Positions 17,108 to 24,493 of a DNA stretch of 30,991 nucleotides are shown here, in pieces (position 1 is the first letter of the stretch; every line of letters starts with the position of its first letter). Origin of the DNA: Alysiella sp. (GTDB lineage Bacteria > Pseudomonadota > Gammaproteobacteria > Burkholderiales > Neisseriaceae); NCBI RefSeq assembly GCF_030525755.1, contig NZ_JAUNEC010000017.1, positions 1 to 30,991 of the forward strand. The letters run 5' to 3'. Made by a program: the position numbers and the translations under genes. The notes under the pieces were generated by a model that saw nothing but the letters and a program-made list of their open reading frames with translations, did no database searches and was not told the origin of the DNA.

Positions 17108-17157
17108 ATTTTCAGGCAGCCTAATTGATGTTATGTCATATTAGGCTGCCTGAAAAT
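17108..17157 (+). terminator. DUS inverted-repeat terminator after the pilin genes
   Basis: Perfect 18-base arms (17108-17125 and 17140-17157), each containing a full simDUS in opposite orientation, with a 14-base loop. It begins 11 bases after the pilin stop, so it probably separates pilin transcription from purN. Confidence 0.75.
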
Positions 17158-17189
17158 ATTGGATTATGGATATTTTAGGAGATTTGACT

Positions 17190-17816
17190 GTGAAAAACAT
17201 TGTTATTTTGATTTCAGGTCGTGGTAGCAATATGCAGGCTTTGGTCAAAAGCAATATTCCTGATGCACGCATTGTTGCGGTATTGTCTAATCAACCCAAT
17301 GCAGCAGGATTGGCTTGGGCAAAAGCACAAGGCATCGAGACTGCATCATTGAATCACAAAGATTTTCCAGACCGTACATCATTTGATGTTGCCATGATGA
17401 GTTTAATTGATGCTTATCAACCCGATTTGGTGGTATTGGCTGGTTTTATGCGCATTTTAACGCCTGAATTTTGTCGTCATTATGAAGGACGTTGCATCAA
17501 TATTCATCCTTCTTTATTGCCTGCATTTACAGGTTTGCATACACATCGCCGTGCGATTGAAGAAGGTTGTCGTGTGGCAGGGTGTACGGTACATTTTGTT
17601 ACGGCGGAATTGGATAATGGACCGATTATTGCACAAGGTGTTGTGCCAATTGCCGATGATGACGATGAGAACAGTTTGGCTGCACGTGTATTGGCAATAG
17701 AGCATCGGATTTTGCCACAAGCAGTAGCCGATTTTGTTTCAGGCAGCCTAAAGATTGAAGGTAAACGGGTTCATAACAGTCGTTTGGTGGATACAAGTAT
17801 CTGCTTATTATCATAA
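17190..17816 (+). CDS. purN: Phosphoribosylglycinamide formyltransferase PurN
   Basis: PurN transfers a formyl group from 10-formyltetrahydrofolate to GAR, the third step of purine synthesis. The 208-residue product has ISGRGSNMQALV (phosphate binding, residues 8-19), the catalytic cluster NIHPSLLPAF (about 104) and the active-site Asp in ELDNGPIIAQG (about 141). The start is GTG at 17190: AGGAG (17178-17182) lies 7 bases upstream, and the protein then begins MKNIVILISGRGSN as in the family. An ATG at 17166 would place that ribosome-binding site inside the gene. A DUS near the 3' end is read as VSGSLK. Confidence 0.95.
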   Translation: MKNIVILISGRGSNMQALVKSNIPDARIVAVLSNQPNAAGLAWAKAQGIETASLNHKDFPDRTSFDVAMMSLIDAYQPDLVVLAGFMRILTPEFCRHYEGRCINIHPSLLPAFTGLHTHRRAIEEGCRVAGCTVHFVTAELDNGPIIAQGVVPIADDDDENSLAARVLAIEHRILPQAVADFVSGSLKIEGKRVHNSRLVDTSICLLS

Positions 17817-18095
17817 AAATGATTTGTGGTCTTGTGAAATTAAAATCATCATTGTAGAAGTGGAAATGTCATGCAGGGTGGTAAGCAACAGAAAGTATTT
17901 TCATGCAACAAGGTTGAGACAATGCTGTAGCATATTTTAATTCTGTAACTGTATATACCGTGTTGCCTATTTCTGATGTACGCGTTGTAGAATGCGTGGT
18001 TGCTGTCGCTTTGTTTATGTTAATTTGAGACAACCATAAATTATGGTTGCCTGAAAAAGAGGCATTTGAGTTTCAGGCAGCCTGAAAACAAAAAG
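17817..18095. other. Intergenic region between convergent purN and lactate permease
   Basis: No supported gene. It contains a compact palindrome, CAACCATAA then TTATGGTTG around one base (18031-18049), and a DUS pair at about 18049 and 18072-18085 that may serve as purN terminator. The stretch 17830-18020 shows no recognised motif. Confidence 0.4.
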
Positions 18096-18126
18096 CGCAT
18101 ACCGTAAATTCAATTCACGGTATGCG
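18096..18126 (-). terminator. Bidirectional terminator of the lactate permease gene
   Basis: CGCATACCGT (18096-18105) and ACGGTATGCG (18117-18126) form a 10-base-pair stem with an 11-base loop. The plus-strand side is followed by TTTTTT and the minus-strand side by CTTTTTG, so it should stop transcription both ways. It lies about 20 bases after the permease stop. Confidence 0.85.
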
Positions 18127-18144
18127 TTTTTTAAATTTAATCAA

Positions 18145-19902
18145 TTATTTGCTGGGCGAAGTTTTCACCATCACGAAAATGAACAAGATAGGCCATACAA
18201 TCGCGCCAATCCAGAACATCGGATTCATCAAAATCGCCATGCCAATCAAACCAGCTTGCACCACATAATAGGTCATTGCCACCAAAGTTTTGCGAATGAT
18301 TTGACCTTCGCGGTTTACCATGCCCACTACGGCACAGGCTGCCACCACGTTATGCACGGCAATCATATTGCCAGCCGCACCGCCAACCGCTTGCAATGCC
18401 ACCACATAAGCCGCCATTGTGCCGTCCAAGCCGATTTGCAAAGCCGTGCTGAATTGGAAATGCGAGAACATCATGTTGCTGACTGTGTTTGAACCCGCAA
18501 TGAACGCACCCAAAGAGCCAATCCAGGGTGCAAACAAGGGCCACGCGCTTTCAAACATATCTGCCGCACCACGTGCCAATACTTGTGGCATTGCCAACAA
18601 ACGGCTGGCTTCGGCAACTTCTGGGCCAGAAGCAGAATTGATGAACACTTGCACCATAGGTACGGAGAACAACAGGGCAGGAGCAGCTGCAATCATGGTT
18701 TTGCCTGATTCGGCCCAGCTTTGTTTCACTTGTTCGCCTTTCATGCTGAAAATGAAAATGCATAAAATGGATACCAACAACAACACGCTGGCTGGAGAGT
18801 ACAACAATTGGGTGCTGTTTTTGATGTTTGTGCCAAATAATTGAGCAAAAGTGATGACTGCATGGCTGCTCAACCACGCTTTTAATTCGGGAACAGTACG
18901 CGTTACAATCAAAATTGCAATCACGATTAAATAAGGCGAGAACGCGCGGAACAAGCCGATTTTTTGGCTGTCGGTGTTGTCCACATTGTCGGTAGGTGGT
19001 GGCAATGTGCCAACCCAATCTGCTTCCCATGTTTCGCGTTTGCCAAAATCAAAATTTTCTTTGGGAGTCAAAAATTTGGCTTTGGCAGCCGTAACCACAA
19101 TCGCCAACCCAATGATACTGCCCAACAAAGATGGCAATTCAGGTCCGATGAAACGAGCGGTTAAGAAATAAGGCACGGTAAACGCCAACCCCGCAAAAAT
19201 CGCAAATGGTGCGGCTTTCAAGCCTTCTGCAAATGAGCGTTTTTCGCCAAAGAAACGGGTTAAAAAGCCACATAAAATCAATGGAATTAAAGTACCTACG
19301 ATGCCGTGAATCAAGCCCACATTAGCACCAATGTGAATCAAATAATCTTGATATTGCATGGGTGCAATGGCGTTTATCACGTCTTCTTTACCACCCAAAC
19401 CTGTGTTTACGCCAACCAAAATGGGTGTACCTACTGCACCATAAGATACGGGGGTGGACTGGATAATCAAAATTGCCATCACGCAAGCCATAGCAGGGAA
19501 ACCCAAAGCCAGCAACAAAGGTGCGCCTACCGCAGAAGGCGTGCCCCAGCCTGTTGAGCCTTCAATCAGCGAGCCAAACAGCCATGCCACAATAATCATT
19601 TGAACACGGCGGTCGGGCGACACGTCCATAAAACCTTGGCGAATCACGTTAATTGCGCCACTTGCTTTTAAAGTATTCAGCAGCAAAACCGCTGCAAACA
19701 CGATGTACAACACGCCAACAGCCGTCAGAACCCCATTCATGGAAGCCGCAGCCACCACATTACTAGGGGCTTGCCACACAAACAACGCCATCAAAGCCGT
19801 TGTCAAATACGCCACAGGCATGGCAATTTTTGCAGGCAAGCGCATAATTACCAGCAGCAAAAACACCACAGCAATTGGCACAAGTGCTAATAAAGTGTAC
19901 AT
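18145..19902 (-). CDS. lldP: L-lactate permease (LctP family)
   Basis: Inner-membrane proton symporter for lactate. The 585-residue protein has 12 or more hydrophobic segments and the family's hallmark stretch GSLIEGSTGWGTPSAVGAPLL (about residue 110), followed by STPVSYGAVGTPILVGVNTGL and, near the end, GSNTVSNMMFSHFQFSTALQ and VGGAAGNMIAVHNVVAACAVVG. All are typical of LctP/GlcA. An AAGGA site precedes the ATG. Lactate is a key carbon source for oral and mucosal Neisseriaceae, and its permease is usually a lone gene, as here. Confidence 0.95.
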   Translation of the reverse strand: MYTLLALVPIAVVFLLLVIMRLPAKIAMPVAYLTTALMALFVWQAPSNVVAAASMNGVLTAVGVLYIVFAAVLLLNTLKASGAINVIRQGFMDVSPDRRVQMIIVAWLFGSLIEGSTGWGTPSAVGAPLLLALGFPAMACVMAILIIQSTPVSYGAVGTPILVGVNTGLGGKEDVINAIAPMQYQDYLIHIGANVGLIHGIVGTLIPLILCGFLTRFFGEKRSFAEGLKAAPFAIFAGLAFTVPYFLTARFIGPELPSLLGSIIGLAIVVTAAKAKFLTPKENFDFGKRETWEADWVGTLPPPTDNVDNTDSQKIGLFRAFSPYLIVIAILIVTRTVPELKAWLSSHAVITFAQLFGTNIKNSTQLLYSPASVLLLVSILCIFIFSMKGEQVKQSWAESGKTMIAAAPALLFSVPMVQVFINSASGPEVAEASRLLAMPQVLARGAADMFESAWPLFAPWIGSLGAFIAGSNTVSNMMFSHFQFSTALQIGLDGTMAAYVVALQAVGGAAGNMIAVHNVVAACAVVGMVNREGQIIRKTLVAMTYYVVQAGLIGMAILMNPMFWIGAIVWPILFIFVMVKTSPSK

Positions 19903-20297
19903 AAAATCAAATCCTTATGCGATATAATTGAATAATTAAGGTTATTGTTATCGATGACTTGATTTTTGTTCCTGAAAACCATACTCATTGATAATTGACT
20001 TATTTTTACATGATTTAAAAAAATTGACAATTGGTAAGAAAGAGTGAATACTCTATTATTTCTTTAATTAAATCAATAAGGTATTTTATGGGTTTGGATA
20101 AAATAGGTTTGAGGCTTATTCAGGCAGCATTTAAGTAGAAAGAAAAGCATTTTGAAAATGGTCGGAAAATGTGTTGGATTGAATGTTTGATGTTCTGTTT
20201 CAGGCAGCTTGTTGGTACAGTATCTGTTACAATACCCTCACTTGCTGCCTGAAAGTGCAGCCAAATGATTTTTGAATATTCATTAACGGGAAATACC
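19903..20297. other. Divergent intergenic region, lactate permease / RhlE helicase
   Basis: About 395 AT-rich bases holding promoters for both flanking genes. It includes two DUS-like half-sites (near 20201 and 20246) and a 16-codon open frame at 20088-20138 (MGLDKIGLRLIQ...), preceded by AAGGT and by a good promoter. The small frame may be a leader peptide or chance. No other gene is seen. Confidence 0.4.
20024..20052 (+). promoter_or_regulatory. Candidate sigma-70 promoter upstream of rhlE
   Basis: Perfect -35 TTGACA (20024-20029), 17-base spacer, -10 AATACT (20047-20052; 4 of 6 consensus bases). It would start transcription near 20060, before the 16-codon frame at 20088, and give the helicase gene a leader of about 240 bases. 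Confidence 0.45.
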
Positions 20298-21683
20298 ATG
20301 AGCCAAGCCTTTGCTGAACTTGGATTGGGCGGTGAAATTACCGCTGCGCTTGCCGAACAAGGTTATGAAAAACCAACTCCCATTCAAAATGCCGCCATTC
20401 CAAAAGTATTGGCAGGACATGATTTACTTGCCGCTGCGCAAACGGGAACAGGGAAAACTGCTGCTTTTATGTTGCCTGCGTTGGAGCGTTTAAAACGTTA
20501 TGCTAATACCAGCACTTCGCCTGCCATGCACCCTGTGCGCATGTTGGTCTTAACACCTACGCGCGAGTTGGCAGACCAAATTGAACAAAACACCCAAAAA
20601 TACATTAAAAATTTGCCTTTGCGCCACACGGTGTTGTTTGGTGGTGTGAATATGGACAAACAAACTGTGGACTTACGCAATGGTTGTGAAATTGTGGTAG
20701 CAACAGTTGGGCGTTTGCTTGACCATGTGAAACAGAAAAACATCAATTTAAATAAAGTAGAAATGGTGGTTTTGGACGAAGCTGACCGTATGTTGGACAT
20801 GGGTTTTATTGATGACATTCGGGCAATCATGCAAATGTTGCCCAAAGCGCGACAAACTTTGTTGTTTTCCGCTACATTTGCCCCTGCTATTCGTAAATTG
20901 GCACAAGATTTTATGAATACACCTGAAATTGTGGAAGTGGCAGCGCAAAATACCACCAATGCCAATGTGGAACAACACATTATCGCAGTTGATGCACACC
21001 GAAAACGTGATTTATTAGAGCGTTTGATTGTGGATTTGCATATGAATCAGGTTATTGTGTTTTGCAAAACCAAGCAGACTGTTGACCAAGTTACACGTGA
21101 TTTAACACGGCGTGGCTTATCCGTGAATGCCTTGCATGGCGATAAATCGCAGCAAATGCGCTTGGAGACTTTAGCTCAATTTAAAGCAGGCAGTTTGCGT
21201 GTGTTGGTTGCCACAGATGTTGCAGCGCGTGGCTTGGATATTGCTGAATTGCCTTTTGTCATCAATTATGAATTACCAACACAAGCAGAAGACTATGTGC
21301 ATCGTATAGGACGAACGGGACGCGCAGGCGCAGAAGGCGTGGCAATTTCTATGATGGATGTCAGTGAACAGGAAATGTATGAATCGATCCAACTGCTGAT
21401 TGGTACGAAATTAGCGGTATCACGTATTGAGGGTTTTGAACCACATTGGCAAATGGGCGATAAGCGTATTACCACAACGCAAGCCAGTAAACCCGATAAC
21501 AAAGTTTCAGGCAGCCGTCGCAGTGAACGCAATGAAAGTCGCAAAAATAAAAGAGAAACTTTCAAAGTACATCATGATGCCGCAGCAGAAAGTAGTAACA
21601 TACCGAGTAATCGCATCAGTAATCGAAGAAGAGGTCGTGAGCGCCGAACTTGTGCTTTATTACAAGCTAATTTTGGGCTTTAA
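20298..21683 (+). CDS. rhlE: ATP-dependent DEAD-box RNA helicase, RhlE type
   Basis: Unwinds RNA duplexes in ribosome assembly or mRNA decay. From the ATG at 20298 (MSQAF) it has 461 residues. All DEAD-box motifs are present: Q motif KPTPIQ, motif I AAQTGTGKT (46-54), PTRELAD, GG, TVGRLLDH, II DEAD (about 160), III SAT (about 190), IV VIVFCKTK, V ATDVAARGLDI and VI HRIGRTGR (about 334). The C-terminal tail is short, Ser/Arg/Lys-rich and disordered (SRRSERNESRKNKRE), as in RhlE. A DUS half-site is read as VSGSR right at the start of this tail. The more upstream in-frame ATG (20265) lacks family support. Confidence 0.93.
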   Translation: MSQAFAELGLGGEITAALAEQGYEKPTPIQNAAIPKVLAGHDLLAAAQTGTGKTAAFMLPALERLKRYANTSTSPAMHPVRMLVLTPTRELADQIEQNTQKYIKNLPLRHTVLFGGVNMDKQTVDLRNGCEIVVATVGRLLDHVKQKNINLNKVEMVVLDEADRMLDMGFIDDIRAIMQMLPKARQTLLFSATFAPAIRKLAQDFMNTPEIVEVAAQNTTNANVEQHIIAVDAHRKRDLLERLIVDLHMNQVIVFCKTKQTVDQVTRDLTRRGLSVNALHGDKSQQMRLETLAQFKAGSLRVLVATDVAARGLDIAELPFVINYELPTQAEDYVHRIGRTGRAGAEGVAISMMDVSEQEMYESIQLLIGTKLAVSRIEGFEPHWQMGDKRITTTQASKPDNKVSGSRRSERNESRKNKRETFKVHHDAAAESSNIPSNRISNRRRGRERRTCALLQANFGL

Positions 21684-21696
21684 AAATTCATAACAG

Positions 21697-21744
21697 GCTG
21701 CCTGAAAATTGGGTTTGCTCATTCAAGCAAAACTTTCAGGCAGC
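21697..21744 (+). terminator. DUS inverted-repeat terminator after rhlE
   Basis: GCTGCCTGAAA (21697-21707) pairs with TTTCAGGCAGC (21734-21744). Between them TTTGCT and AGCAAA form a second, inner stem, making one long hairpin. It begins 13 bases after the helicase stop and ends 17 bases before the next start codon. Confidence 0.65.
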
Positions 21745-21761
21745 TTTAATTGGAAGATATT

Positions 21762-22697
21762 ATGCTGCTTGAAACTCCACCAGATGAAAATCTGATTAAA
21801 GATTGCATGGCTCAATTAGCCACTCAAAACCGCAGTTCATATGATGAAAAAATTGAAAAATATGCCCGATTGCGTTTAGCAGATTTTTCGGCACTGTTAG
21901 CCGATTGGCAAAATCCAGTAGCTGCCACGTTATCTCGTGCATCTGCCTTGCCACAAGCAGTATTGGCATTAGGTCAAATCAAACAACTTTCTGCTGAACA
22001 AGGCAGTAAATTGCTTCAATTTTTGCAATATCACGCCAAACAAGGCAACCCCAATGCTTTGTTGTATTTGTCTTATCTTTATGCCAAAGGTTTATTTGTA
22101 ACACAAACACCACAAAAAACTGCCACTTATTTGCATAAATTGGCACAGCAAGGCGATTGGCGTGCTCTGCATTTTCAAGCAGAATTATTGAGTGCTGCGC
22201 CGCAGATGGCTTATGATTTACTGATTGCCGAAATTCAACCTCAAGCGCAATCGTGGCAAAAAAGTAACCTACATAGTAATGTGCTTGATTTGGATAAGGA
22301 AATACGTCATTTTCTTGCGGCTCCCGCCAGTATTAAATATGTAACACGTTTGAAAATGATGCAAGCAGAACGAGTAGGTAGCCCATTTGCCGCCCAACGT
22401 TTGCGTGGTTTAACCGCATTGGGCAAAATTTCATCTGCTACACCACCCTTGCCATTCCAAAATATTCAAGCATGGTTAAATAAGCAAGGCAGTTCTACGT
22501 CTGCTCCCATTATCTCAATGCCAAGCGAAAACGATGCAGACATTACCATTTTGCCTGATAACATACCGTTGCTGCCGATTGATGATACAGATAGAAAACC
22601 AATTTGGTTCAAGCCAGTATGGATTGGTACAATCTTATTGCTTGCTTCTGTGTGTTTTGTGCAGTTTTTGCGTTTGATTGTAAGTGGAAAAGCGTGA
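21762..22697 (+). CDS. Sel1-like repeat protein with C-terminal membrane anchor
   Basis: A 311-residue protein of unknown function. The middle (about residues 80-140) has Sel1/TPR-like repeats: AKQGNPNALLYLSYLYAKG followed by TPQKTATYLHKLAQQGDWRAL matches the 36-residue Sel1 pattern. A Pro/Ser/Asp-rich linker follows, then one membrane segment near the C-terminus (WIGTILLLASVCFVQFLRL) with a short tail. There is no signal peptide, so the repeats should face the cytoplasm (tail-anchored). The ATG at 21762 follows GGAAG at 5 bases; an in-frame TTG at 21750 was rejected. Such proteins act as scaffolds; the partner is unknown. Confidence 0.75.
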   Translation: MLLETPPDENLIKDCMAQLATQNRSSYDEKIEKYARLRLADFSALLADWQNPVAATLSRASALPQAVLALGQIKQLSAEQGSKLLQFLQYHAKQGNPNALLYLSYLYAKGLFVTQTPQKTATYLHKLAQQGDWRALHFQAELLSAAPQMAYDLLIAEIQPQAQSWQKSNLHSNVLDLDKEIRHFLAAPASIKYVTRLKMMQAERVGSPFAAQRLRGLTALGKISSATPPLPFQNIQAWLNKQGSSTSAPIISMPSENDADITILPDNIPLLPIDDTDRKPIWFKPVWIGTILLLASVCFVQFLRLIVSGKA

Positions 22698-22718
22698 TTT
22701 CAGGCTGCCTGAAAGTTT

Positions 22719-23834
22719 TTAATCCGTGCCACGCGCCCGATTTTCGTGGAACTGTGCTTGCCAATCGGCAAATTTTCCTTGTTCAATGGCATCGCGCATT
22801 TCCGCCATAATCACTTGATAAAAATGCAAATTGTGGATTGTGCAAAGTTGTGCGCCCAAAATCTCGCCCACTTTATCCAAATGGTGCAAATAGGCACGAC
22901 TGAAATTTTGGCAAGCGTAGCAAGTGCAAGATTCATCAAGTGGGCGTTTGTCAAAGCGATGTTTGGCGTTGCGGATTTTGATGTCGCCAAAACGCGTAAA
23001 CAACCAGCCATTTCGTGCATTGCGGGTCGGCATCACGCAATCAAACATGTCCACACCATGCGCCACACCGTAAACCAAATCTTCGGGCGTACCTACACCC
23101 ATTAAGTAATGCGGTTTGTGTTCAGGCAGCATGGGGGCAATCGCTCGCAACATACGGTACATTTCGGGTTTAGGCTCGCCCACTGATAAGCCGCCAATTG
23201 CAATGCCTTTAAAATCAATTTCTTCCAAGCCACGCAACGATTCTTCGCGCAAATCTTCATACATCGCACCCTGAATGATGCCAAACAGCGCATTGGGGTT
23301 TTTCAAATCTTCAAACGCCTTTTTGCTGCGTTCCGCCCAGCGCAAAGACATTTGCAAAGATTTTCGTGCTTCTGAATGAGTGGCATTACCATTGGTGCAT
23401 TCGTCCAATTGCATCACAATATCTGAATTCAAAACCGTTTGAATTTTCATGGAAATTTCGGGCGATAAAAACAATTTGTCGCCATTGATGGGGCTTTTGA
23501 AAGTACAACCATCTTCGGTCAATTTTCGCATTTGCGACAGGGAAAACACCTGAAAGCCACCCGAATCAGTCAAAATCGGCTTGTTCCAGCCAATAAAATC
23601 ATGTAAACCGCCAAATTGTTCAATCACTTCTAAACCAGGGCGCAACCACAAATGATAGGTGTTGCCCAAAATAATTTGTGCTTTAATGTTGTGTAAATCG
23701 TTGGGTGTCATGGCTTTAACTGAACCATATGTACCAACTGGCATAAATACGGGCGTTTCAATTTTGCCGTGATTCAGTTCCAATGTGCCACGTCTGGCGT
23801 AGCCATCTTTTTTGTGTAGGGTAAATTTGAGCAT
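22719..23834 (-). CDS. tgt: Queuine tRNA-ribosyltransferase Tgt
   Basis: Exchanges guanine-34 for preQ1 in tRNAs with GUN anticodons. From the ATG at 23834 (MLKFTLHKKDG) it has 371 residues. Visible are the base-binding Asp90 in LTDSGGFQVFSL, the GGLSVGEPK loop, the nucleophilic Asp at about 264 in DMFDCVMPTRNARNG, and the zinc site CTCYACQNFSRAYLHHL plus His further on. The upstream in-frame extension (to 23909) lacks homology. The start has a weak GGA site. Downstream it ends 21 bases past the convergent Sel1-like gene, with a DUS in between. Confidence 0.96.
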   Translation of the reverse strand: MLKFTLHKKDGYARRGTLELNHGKIETPVFMPVGTYGSVKAMTPNDLHNIKAQIILGNTYHLWLRPGLEVIEQFGGLHDFIGWNKPILTDSGGFQVFSLSQMRKLTEDGCTFKSPINGDKLFLSPEISMKIQTVLNSDIVMQLDECTNGNATHSEARKSLQMSLRWAERSKKAFEDLKNPNALFGIIQGAMYEDLREESLRGLEEIDFKGIAIGGLSVGEPKPEMYRMLRAIAPMLPEHKPHYLMGVGTPEDLVYGVAHGVDMFDCVMPTRNARNGWLFTRFGDIKIRNAKHRFDKRPLDESCTCYACQNFSRAYLHHLDKVGEILGAQLCTIHNLHFYQVIMAEMRDAIEQGKFADWQAQFHENRARGTD

Positions 23835-23910
23835 ATTTTTTCCGAAAAAATGAGGTTTAGGCAGCCTGAAAAAATGCGTGCAAATCATTGTGGGATTATC
23901 ATGGTACAAA

Positions 23911-24414
23911 TTAGGCGAATGACATCAATATCAAAATCACAAATCCAATTACACCAACAACTTTAATGAGTCTGGTCGGCGGTTCAGCAGGTTCGCCGTA
24001 GTCGTTGTCGTCTTCATCGCCTTCTGCAAACGACAAATACAAAATCACGAACAAACTAATCAATGGAATGAGTAACAAAGCCGCCCACCAAGACGAACGG
24101 TTTAAATCATTAAAACGCCGCATACCAGGGACAAATCTGGCGTAAATGGCAATAATAATGGTTGGAATAACCGTTATTAAAGTAATGGCGATGGCATCTT
24201 TGCTGCCAATCAGTGCCAATAATAGTATAAAGGCGATGGCATCTTTGCTGCCAATGAATGCTATATAACCCAGCGCAAATGGAACAACAGCACATAAAGT
24301 TAATATCGCCGTGTATGCCAAATAGCGCATGCGCCCAATGCGCCCAGATTTGGCATAAAATGGGGCAGTGTTGTAGCCTGTTTCTTCTAAATCATCATTA
24401 AAATTATGGGTCAT
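23911..24414 (-). CDS. DUF805 family membrane protein with internal duplication
   Basis: A 167-residue protein with about four membrane segments. SGRIGRMRYLAYTAIL at the N-terminus and MRRFNDLNRSSWWAALLLIP in the middle are the two signatures of DUF805 (YhaH-like) proteins, whose function is unknown. The first loop carries an in-frame tandem repeat: IGSKDAIA occurs twice, 15 residues apart, encoded by a 24-base perfect direct repeat (24187-24210 and 24232-24255). The C-terminus has an acidic patch (EGDEDDNDYGEP) and a last membrane helix. The gene lies just upstream of tgt on the same strand and may share its transcript. Confidence 0.85.
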   Translation of the reverse strand: MTHNFNDDLEETGYNTAPFYAKSGRIGRMRYLAYTAILTLCAVVPFALGYIAFIGSKDAIAFILLLALIGSKDAIAITLITVIPTIIIAIYARFVPGMRRFNDLNRSSWWAALLLIPLISLFVILYLSFAEGDEDDNDYGEPAEPPTRLIKVVGVIGFVILILMSFA

Positions 24415-24441
24415 ATGTCTCTCAATTCAAAATCAGATTTC

Positions 24442-24486
24442 AGGCAGCCTGAATTGCCCACCGCTAGGTGTTCAGGCTGCCTGAAA
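24442..24486. repeat. DUS hairpin element, copy 1 (downstream of thrS)
   Basis: A 45-base element: kingDUS-type half, a spacer with an imperfect CACCGCTAGGTG stem, then a full simDUS in inverted orientation. It matches a second copy at 26439-26483 with three mismatches, so thrS is flanked on both sides. This copy lies eight bases after the thrS stop and likely acts as its terminator. Confidence 0.7.
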
Positions 24487-24493
24487 AGCCAAA

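Noticed and set aside
17755..17940. 61-codon open frame across the purN end
   Set aside because: It overlaps purN in another frame, has no ribosome-binding site and ends in low-complexity intergenic sequence.
20265..20297. Upstream start for the helicase giving 11 extra residues
   Set aside because: The family begins at MSQAF-like sequence, and the extension MIFEYSLTGNT has no family match.
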